Origin: Hepsetus odoe
Lineage: Eukaryota; Chordata; Actinopteri; Characiformes; Hepsetidae
Reading direction: 5' to 3'
DNA length: 64,000 nucleotides
NCBI GenBank assembly: GCA_017165825.1
Contig: CM029383.1
Span: forward strand, 6,580,013 to 6,644,012
In this document: piece by piece, positions 51,049-60,900 of the stretch
How the letters are laid out: every line of letters begins with the position of its first letter
Position numbering within the stretch: position 1 is the first letter of the stretch
Program-made: the position numbers and the translations under genes
The notes under the pieces: generated by a model
The model's database searches: none
What the model was told of the DNA's origin: nothing
The model's input: only the letters and a program-made list of their open reading frames with translations

Positions 51049-54000
51049 TGGCACTTCAAGTTCAATCAATGGAAGCTTAATTCTGCTAGTCCTGTGCAAA
51101 CTGATTCATCCCAGTTTTCTCAACCAAACAGCCTCCCTCAAGTGGTTTCTGACTCTGTGGGATTTATAGGTGTTAAAAAAGGGCAAGTGCATGAACACCA
51201 ATCTACAACTTGTATTTGAGATAAAATGGCTAAATAATGATTGAGAAAACCTTTTTTCTACTGTGCCAGGAAGCACAGTTAAAGAGGCAGCAGATAAACA
51301 GTGAAACGTCTGCAGGGTGGAACTACTTTATGGCTGCTCCGAAGTTCATTAAGAAGATTATTCCCCTAAAACCACTGTTCAATCAAAAGGTGATACAAAG
51401 CCCCAGAACCTCTCAACTATAGGTCTGATGGCACTCGAGAAGCAAAAGGCAAACTGTGAAGGATAATAAAGAGACTAAACAGGACACTAGCATCTGCAGC
51501 CCCAGTGGGGGTCAGCTGTGTGTGACCCTACACTTACGCTCCATTTCCTGGCCCAGGTAGGAGCACCAACGGTTCCTCATGTCCTCCACAGCCACCATAT
51601 CCTTCTCCTCCAGCTCATCGACCAACAGGAGTGGGATGCAGGGTACCACCAGCTCGTTCATGATGCTCAGGCCGGTGTTCACCTCGGGCTCTTCTCCAGT
51701 CTCGAACAGGGCCGCTGCGTGCTCGTTCAGCTTCTGCAGAAACACACACACAGGTTTACGTATCCATGAAATGTCCCTATTCCTGCTGGTGCTCACTGGT
51801 TGTGATGATAAAACTGAAGTCAACAGATGCGAAGCACCACAAGCACTTGGCCCTTCGTGTCTCTCAGAAGTGTCTTTAGCGTCCAAGAAATGTTCTGGAG
51901 TGTTTTACTTATTGACGCACAGGCTGACGTGCCTGCTGATGTACTTGCAGATTGCGCAGGCGACTCCTGAGAGCCCCTGCGGCACAAGCAGCCTCATTGA
52001 CCTTGGAGTCTTCTGCGAGTCGACTGCGGAACAAGCGAATAGGTGGGTGCCGCGTTAAAAAAAAAAAAAAAGAAAAAAAAGAAAGCACCACAGTGCATTA
52101 GCTAAGTCAATGTTAGCAGTATTTTCAATTAAAGCAGAGCAGCAGGGTAAATAGGCAGGCTTGAGAGAGAGCCAGGACCCCTGTGCGGTTTCGAAAAATG
52201 GCGGAGGTGAAACGAGGACAGCGGTGCAGTCTCGGCGGTAATGTGTTTACACTCACAGCAGCGCCTGCTTCCTATTCGGAGCCCGTTGATTACATTATAG
52301 CACAATAGCGGTGTAGGGTTACTGGGTGCAGGCGCCCGGGTGAAGGCTGTAAAGGTCTTAGAGCCAGCAGGCATGAGCTGCACAGACTGGGACGTGGTGG
52401 GAAATCATTTGGTAAAGCTTAAAAAAAGGGGTGATTAAACACCCCTCCTTCAATAATGAAAAAGTGACTTCACGTCCCAGTTTTCCAAAGTGACTTTTGC
52501 CATTAAGGTACTTAAAAACACTGCTAATGAGCTTAAATGAAAAGAGAAGAGAGAAGAAAAAGGGTCACAGACCTGCTTGGGTGAGGTTTTTGATGTTTAA
52601 TTTAAAGCATAATAAAGATTTTTTGTTTTGTTTTCAGGGAATCAGTCATTTTTGTTGACTGGATTTCCCAAACACAGAACCCGATTTGCTGCGTGTCATT
52701 TTTCCCCACCAGTGTCACCACAAGCCTCACTGTATGACGCATTTGAATACTATGGTTCTTTGGCAACGCGGGCCTGGCGGTTTAATATGTGCACGATCAC
52801 CCTTTGCTTATTGCATTCAGAAAAAAAATAACTGAACGAAGAAGAACGTATGAGTTTGTGGTGACTTCTTTATACTTTCAAGCCCAAAAAAGTCCATTTG
52901 AGTTCACTTTAAATGGTATGATTATGTTGTACTGGTCCAAAGTGCCCCTTCTACACACCTCGGAGAAGCGTTTCAGCAGGAGGTGGGTTCTAGCCGTGGG
53001 TAAAAGGGTGAGCTGTAGCTAAAGCACACACGTGCACACACTCACCAGCAGACACTCTCTGCGGTAATGGGCTATAAGCTCCTCATCATGGCCTCTGTAT
53101 GGGCCTTTGGAGAGGAGCTCTTTATTGTACTGATAGGCGTAGATCAGGTACATCAAGGCCTCCACATAACTGAAACGAAAAGAAAAATCAAGCTGACAAC
53201 ACTATAAAAGGACACTTGCATTAGTATGGACAGACAAAATATGCAGCTGACAGACGCCAGCGTAATATAAAATGTGAGAACGTGGTGTATTTCTGCATGC
53301 AGTCGCACTTAATTATCAGAAACATTGCAACCAGTCCAATTAAATCATGATTACACGTTTTAATTAAAAGCTTTACATTTCTCACTAGGCCTGAACCTGG
53401 TCCCTTGTAGAGGGAGGGAAGAAAAAAATGTTTTTAAAATCACATAACAGAGATTATGCTGCCCCCTACTGCACATGATGTGGAACATCACACGTCCAAT
53501 TGGGTATTAGGGCTCCTACTTCAAAACGTCAATTTACGACAGCTTTAATGAAATAACGCTTTTACCTTTTCTTCTGAAACAGCTCTAAGCCAATCATCAG
53601 AAAGATTGTGGTCTCGCGGAAATTCCTGTAGTCCTGATGCCACATCTATTCACACAAAGAGTGAAGAAGTGATATTACGCGAATGTGACTTGAATGTGTT
53701 GGAGCAAATAGAGAACAGAAGAACAAACAGACAAGCTAAGAGCATCTTTGCAAGCTTTAATATCAACAAACAGGCAGGTTGGGGGAAACGAAAACCCCCA
53801 AAAAACAAAAGATTACAGCTGACCTCGTACTCTTCCATGTTCACTTCGTCTGGCTTAATGAGATCGAGCTTCATGCGCGCCACTTTCATGATGCTCTTAC
53901 ATCTGAGAGAGAAGGGAGAAAGCACATCGCCATTAGAGCGCAGTCTGCACAGGGGGAAGTGACTCATGGGGTAATCTGTGGAATGAGATGGCGAGCCGTG

Positions 54001-55269
54001 TCCCTAGGCCTGGCGCTGGGGGCATGAATCATTCTTTATTACTGAAAACAAAATGGAAACGACTCTCCGGAGCTGCGTATTTGGCCCACACTCACATAAA
54101 TCTAATTATTTTCCTCAAGATAGAGGAGGGGGGGGAAATCAATTCGCTTATGAATATGGATTAACGCGGCACACTTGGTTGTATGCGGTGCAAATGCCCC
54201 TCGGGAGGAAGCAACCGGGCTCTGACACGAGGACCTTTTAGGCTAGTTCCGACAGAAAGGAACAAAAGACGCTGGTTAGCAGCTACACGCTTAGATCTTT
54301 GGGTAATATTGAACTGGAAAGCTTGCAATTCAAAGCAGTCCAATAGACATGCCGCCTTGCCACCACGAAATCTCAACTGACAGCGTGACTGAGAAGAACG
54401 GACTGCAGCTATTTAAAAGAATACGTTGGCCTTTTTCTACCTAATCCCCATCTGCTGCATCTGTATAGTACGGTTGATTGCCGTGGATAATAATTTTAAT
54501 GCGCCTCCGAGTACTTTGATAGGAAAACAAAACCTGTTGACTTGCTCACAATGGAAGCCAGTAGGCAGCACCTGCCTGCTGGTTTTTCTGCCAAGTTAGT
54601 TTCCAGTCAATGGCGTTGTCGTTTAAGCTAGCTTGAGAGAATGTGTTGAAATTACAGCTGTCGCTGGTGATTATAGTAATCATAAGACATTATTTGATAA
54701 TTGAGTAATCACACAAAATATATATAAAAAAAAATCTTCCATTTAGCATTACTGGAATCCTGCTGGTGTGGGTTACCTCTTACTCACTAGTTATAAACTC
54801 CCCCAATGCCCTCGAACCAAAAGTTCAGACCGCAACACACGACCAGCGAAGATCATGTTTAGCTGAAACTGTTTTTTTATTTGACTTTATTACTTGACTT
54901 TTTAGTTGATTTTATTGACTCTATTTTTAAATTGTTTTTATTCTAGTCAAAATGACTGATTGTATCACATGGACGCACCAGACCGGCCAAGCTGAAAAAG
55001 ACAGAAGTAATGCTACTTCATTTGAGAGGTTTAGAGAGAAAGGGGCTTTTTAACTGTACCTCTCGTCAAAGCCGAGGTTTCTGTCTGCAAACTGCATGAG
55101 GAGGGTTCTCTCCAGGATCTTTTTGGGTGCCTGGTTCTGGATGAAGTAAACGATGACGTGCTGAAGCCGGTGGTCATTTTGGGGGGCCGTGTCTTCCTGG
55201 GCCAACCTCAGCAAACGAGTGTACTCAACTTTTATCGCCTTCCAGCCAAAAGGAAGATGGAGGGAGGGG

Positions 55270-55301
<32 letters not shown>

Positions 55302-57679
55302 ATTATCAAGGCCTCAGCTTCTAAGGCCTCAAAGCTGAAGTGCAAAGAGGAAAAAGGGGTGCGATTTCAACTCTTTTCCCAGGATTATTCTGGTCTACAG
55401 ATTCATTTAGTGCACTATTTGGCAATTCGTAAAAGGTGCGACGCTGTTACTGGGGCGATACCCGTTTGGTGCACCCTCGGTACCTTTAGTTGGGGATTAT
55501 AATTGCACCATTTTCCATGGAAGGCTTTTTATTTACTGTTTTACTGTAAAACATATTACAAGATGCCCAAGTCGCCTGGAATAACATATTTAAAAAGTTT
55601 TAGGGAACATTTACATGTTAGTACCTGGAAAAATATACTTGCGCTGTAGCTTTTCTACTGACAGCATAGTATTTACTGCTCATCAGTGTTAATATGCCTA
55701 ATCTAACACATCAGATCTTTTGGGAATGGACAAATGAATCTTTTGTTAATCCATCCATTTTCTGCCGCTTGTCCCAAACGGGGTCGCGGGGGAGTGCCGG
55801 AGTCCAACCCAGCGCACACAGGGCGAGGACGGGGGACGCACCCTGGACAGGTCACCAGCCCATCGCAGGGAGGAGCGGGACGGGGAGGGCACCTTGCTCA
55901 AGGGTACCACAGGGCAACCTATTGGGAAGGGGTTCGAACCCCTGATCCTCCGATCATAGGGCCAACGCCCTAACCACTAGGCCACCGCTGCCCCCTCTTT
56001 TGTTAATGATACTGGAAAAAAGCAAAAACGAAAAGTCGCTGGAGATCGCTTTTTGGGAAGACTGAATAACAGACTGGGACGGTTCAGATCACAACAGTGA
56101 GGGTTTGTCCCCGGTCGATGATGATAATCTCTCGACTACATTCCAACGCAGGCAAATTGACGGCAAACAGCAACACAGGTAGCGTCTTCAGAGCCATCGG
56201 TCATTTCCGTTTCTCCCACAGTCAAGGTGACACCGATCAACATGACAATGCCATACAGACGTAATGAAAGCGACAACAGATTTCACAGAAAGGGAAGGGC
56301 CTCAGTCAGCCATGCCCAGCAGGCAGTAATATCACATCTTCAAAAAACAAACAAACAAACAAACAAACAAATAACACCAAAACAAATTAACTTAAGGCAC
56401 CTGCGCACACTAAAGCTTGAGATGTTCGTTCAGTGCTGATCTAAATCTATTTAACCATGAGGAGGGTGGTTCTGTGTTTCAAGTTTAAGTCTTTTTATGA
56501 AGGGGCCAAAAATGGGATTATTAAGTGTTCGAGGGTCTTAAAAACAAAATGAACAACCAGCGTAATGTGAACTGATCGATAACAGACTGATAACCTGCAC
56601 AATCTGACCTTAAGCAACACCAGATCTGAGTTTCAACAGTACAGGTGGGCTTTAGAGGTGAATGTAAAGTTCAACAGTAAAATGTAAATGTGAACTGCTG
56701 CCCTTTTATCTACATTATAACCGTTTATTATTATGTTTATGACCAAATTACTAAGTATTATGCAACCAAGAATGAATTAAAACAGATTTCATGAAGACGT
56801 TTTAATGACAGAAAAAAAAAACTAGCCTTTATTTCTTTAATATCACTAAATAAAAATATTCAGATACATGTTGCTTTTCATATATTTATGTCTTTATCCT
56901 TTTTTAAGTACATTTTAAATGAAAATTAAATGCTATAGGACTCGAAAACAAAATAGCATACAATAATTCCAAGTAGCTTTAAGGATTATGAAGACTAATC
57001 TTAACGTTTTGTTGCAGAAAAAATCTAACCAAATAATTTACAAAGGGGATTGATTAGACCATATATAAGTGCACAATTTTATAAAATAAAATCTGTAATT
57101 CAAACAGAATATAAAGTTTTCCATCAGTTACACACCTTTTGCAGCCCTAATCATGAAGATATCATACTGCCTAAAACTACATTTCACACTTTCAATATCT
57201 TCCTTCATGGTCGATTTTCTGCCATGCTGTATATCTTTTTAGCAACTTTTTTTTTCTTAATGGCATTTTAAGATTCAAGGAATTAAGATTTTTAAATAAA
57301 AGTATAAACAACCTAAAATGTATGTTATTTTTTGCAAAAAAGTGAAGTACTGCACTTTCAAAGGCAAAATGCTGGTAGCGTCACAGGAGAGTCGGCAGGA
57401 GAGACACAGACGGAACAACCAGGCAAAAAAGATGAGGTGGGACATGCAGAGGTTAGCACAGTCACTGGGGCTGCAGTCTCTGAAAGGGGATGCAGTTCGG
57501 GAAGAAGTACCTTGAAGAAGGCTGCTTCAGGCCCACACTTGTCATACACACTCCTGGATTTGCCAATGGCCATTATAATACCCTGCATGTTTGGCGTCAT
57601 CATTGTCTGCCCAAGGAAGGAAGCACGTTACTAAGGAATACACAAAGTCCACGGGCTCGCTGCATGCCAATCACACTAA

Positions 57680-57713
<34 letters not shown>

Positions 57714-57894
57714 AGCAATGTGTTGCACAAAGAGAGTGAGGAGGGGCTCTACGTGCTCATGTACTGCAGAGCTGCAACTGTCCCTGGTCAAGTATCACTC
57801 AAACATCATTTAAAACTAGGGCTCAGTGAAGTTTTCCAGAAGATTTTGGGTTAAAAAAAATAAAAAAATATATATACACACACATATTTACACC

Positions 57895-57932
<38 letters not shown>

Positions 57933-60900
57933 GTGGTACCTTGAATCTCGAACTGCTCCTCAGTCAAACTATTCAACACCCGAACAGCTTTGTACGCAAA
58001 AAATTTGCTCCATATTCGCTAACTTGAAAAAACTTGAAAGGACCTGCACGGGTCGGAATTAGTCACACGTTTTCGTTTCTCTTTGTATGACAAAAAGTAC
58101 ACAAAGGGAAGATGCTTCAGTTCAAGCATCGCTCTTGCCTGGATAACATCTCCTTGCGTTAGTGCACTATTTGGTTCGATTTTTTTCATATTTTCTTGCG
58201 ATAAATACCGTCCCCATGGCACCAAAGTAGGACAGTGATAGCAGCAGCAGTGAAGACGAAAACTGAGAACCGCGGTCAAATCGAAGAAAGAAATGATAGC
58301 TTTTTAGATGTTATTTCTGCAAAATAATAGTGTTAAATCCGAGTAAAAAGTCCTGGGAGAATGAATCTATATGTATAATTTTTGGCAACGGGAACAAATA
58401 ATTTGCATTTCCATTATTTCTTATGGGGAAAATTTGTTCAATTCTCGAACGAATCGGGAGTTCAAACACGAATTGGTGACGGACTGTGTTCGAGATTCGC
58501 GGTACCACTGAGTGTGAATATATATATATATATATTTATATATATGAATAAATATAATCAAAAAGGCAGCCCTGAGATTTGTCACTTAAAAATAATTTCA
58601 ATATAAACAATTAACTGTACAAAATTCTGTACTTTTCTTGTAATCATCCATGCCCATATAATCACCTTAGCAAAACATCCAATTTTTCACATGGTGTCAC
58701 CAATCACCCATGGGTGGAGAAAAAGAACATTATTTAAATGAGACCTACTTCCCCTTAAGGAATACTTCCCCTTTACCTCTGAAAGTTAACTGTGAAGTAC
58801 ATAAAACAAAGACCATCTAAAATCTTCAGTCTCTGCTTTTCAGCAGCACGCTGAAACGTGTCACAGTACGGAGGGACGATGTGTTAAAAGGGAAGAAGTG
58901 TCCTTTAAGTGGACTGGCAAGTACAAATGCATTTAATCTCTGACTTTATCTCCCTCTACAGACCACACAGCCTGTTTGAGATCTTTTGCTTTTGAAAAGG
59001 TTTTTAATACGCTTCTGACCAGCAGTGGACTTCGTCTGATGTGTAGGAGGTGTACAATTTTTTCAACAACCCCTGGAGGAATTTGCTACGAAGGTCACGC
59101 AAGTGGAGGAGAGCGAGCGACCCCTACTGTCTGAGATGCACTTCAGGGAATGTGGCCTGCAATAAATGTCACAGCTCTAATTCAGTCTGACCCACTGGTC
59201 CCACATACCTTCCTGAGATCTTTGGAGAACTTTTTTGAGCCAGCTTGCTAATTTTAATCAATAAATGACTGGGAGCCACTGTCAGCCATGTAAATACGAT
59301 CTGTTTATCTGAAGAAAGATGCTAATTATTGGTTCAGCACATTTCGGTGTAAGTACCATTGGCATTGTTTCGGCTGAAATTTTCAGGTAGAAATGTCCTT
59401 CACATACTAAAGGTCTTGAGCCATGCCTCAGTTACTTTACATTTTGCTTGGGAATCAACTTCCTGGTGCAAAAAAGAATGAAAGAAAGAAAAAGAAAAAA
59501 CAGGCTACAAGTGCCTAAAGATACAAGGTTCTAGATAAAGGGGTTCTCCACTTAGCATTCAACAAATCCCCTGATCATCTGCAATCATCTGCATCTGGTT
59601 CTTCACTGCTTCATGAGTTAAGTTAGACGCTTTGTTCTGCTTGAAGGTTCAGACGTAGATCACTGTGTGGATTAACCAACACAGAACTATCAAACTGCTC
59701 AGGTACAGAGACTGGACTGAAAATGAGAGACAACAACACTGTCCTTCAGGAAGATCTGGAGAACTGCTCAGGTACAGAGACTGGACTGAAAATGAGAGAC
59801 AACAACACTGTCATTCAGGAAGATCAGGAGAACTGCTCAAATAAAAAAAAAAAAGGATATTTGGAGGAAAAAAATATGAAGAAATGACAGGGGCTCAAGA
59901 CTTTTGCACAATTCCAGTTAATTTTAAACCACACACACACTGCACGGAGATATTTGCATATTCAATTATAAAGTCAATTAACTGAATTTAACAAAGCAAG
60001 CATGGTTCCTGCAATGACAAAAACATGGACTGTAAAATGCGAGAAAATGAAGCAGGGAAACACATTTGCACAGATAAGGCACAATCTGGGACCAGTTCCC
60101 TTTGGTGAAGTCCCAGTAAAGATCTACACTCAGAGGAGTTTTGGGGATTCGGGACCAGGCCAATAAACAAGCAATCAGCCATTTTAAATTGGACAAACGT
60201 GCTATTCACCAATAGCAGTGACAATAAAGCAAGAGCGAGAGACTTATTCATTCATATGATATCAGTCAGTCAGTTATTTTCATAGCCGCTTGTCCTACTT
60301 AAGGTCATGAGGGTGCTGAAGCCTAAGCCATCTCTTACAGGGTGAAAGGCGAGGAAACACCCTAGACAGGTTGCCAGTCCATTGCAGGGCAGACACTCAA
60401 ACACACTCACACCTAGGGGACAATTTTCATTTCCAGTCCACCTAACCATGTTTTGAGACGGTGGGAGGAAACTGGAGCTCCTGGAGGAAACACGCAGACA
60501 CGGGGAGAACAAACTCCACACAGAAAGGAGCGGGACCGTCCCACCTGGGAACCAAACCCATGGACCTTCTCGCTGTGAGGCGACAGTGCTTACTATGCCA
60601 CCCTGCCGTCTCCCGAAAATGACAGAATTTGCCAGATTTGCCGAAGCAGTCAAATACCCACTTTTGAGTCCAAACTCCCGTTTCGTTAGTTTAGAGCAGA
60701 AGTTATGAGGCGGATAACAGAAGTGAAGTCAGATATTTTCTGTTATCCCCAGAACTTCTCTCAAGCTGCTCTAACCTTTCAACTCTTCATTAAGGTGGCG
60801 CAGACTGGATGTGTCAGCTATTAACATATATAACATAATAGATTTTTCTGTTTTAACAAACCACAAACCAGCAGTTAGTGCTGATCCAGAATCAGTTTGC

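Larger units (their letters stand above)
55239..57510 (-). other. usp25: usp25 intron with SINE composite
   Basis: Holds a GA microsatellite next to the acceptor (55,264-55,294), a SINE composite with target-site duplication (55,739-56,007) and an (AAAC)n repeat (56,344-56,372). The rest is AT-rich without features. Confidence 0.8.

Noticed and set aside
51579..52058. 159-codon frame (+)
   Set aside because: Antisense shadow of the usp25 exon at 51,538-51,733.
60270..60653. 127-codon frame (-)
   Set aside because: Lies wholly in a dispersed teleost repeat.
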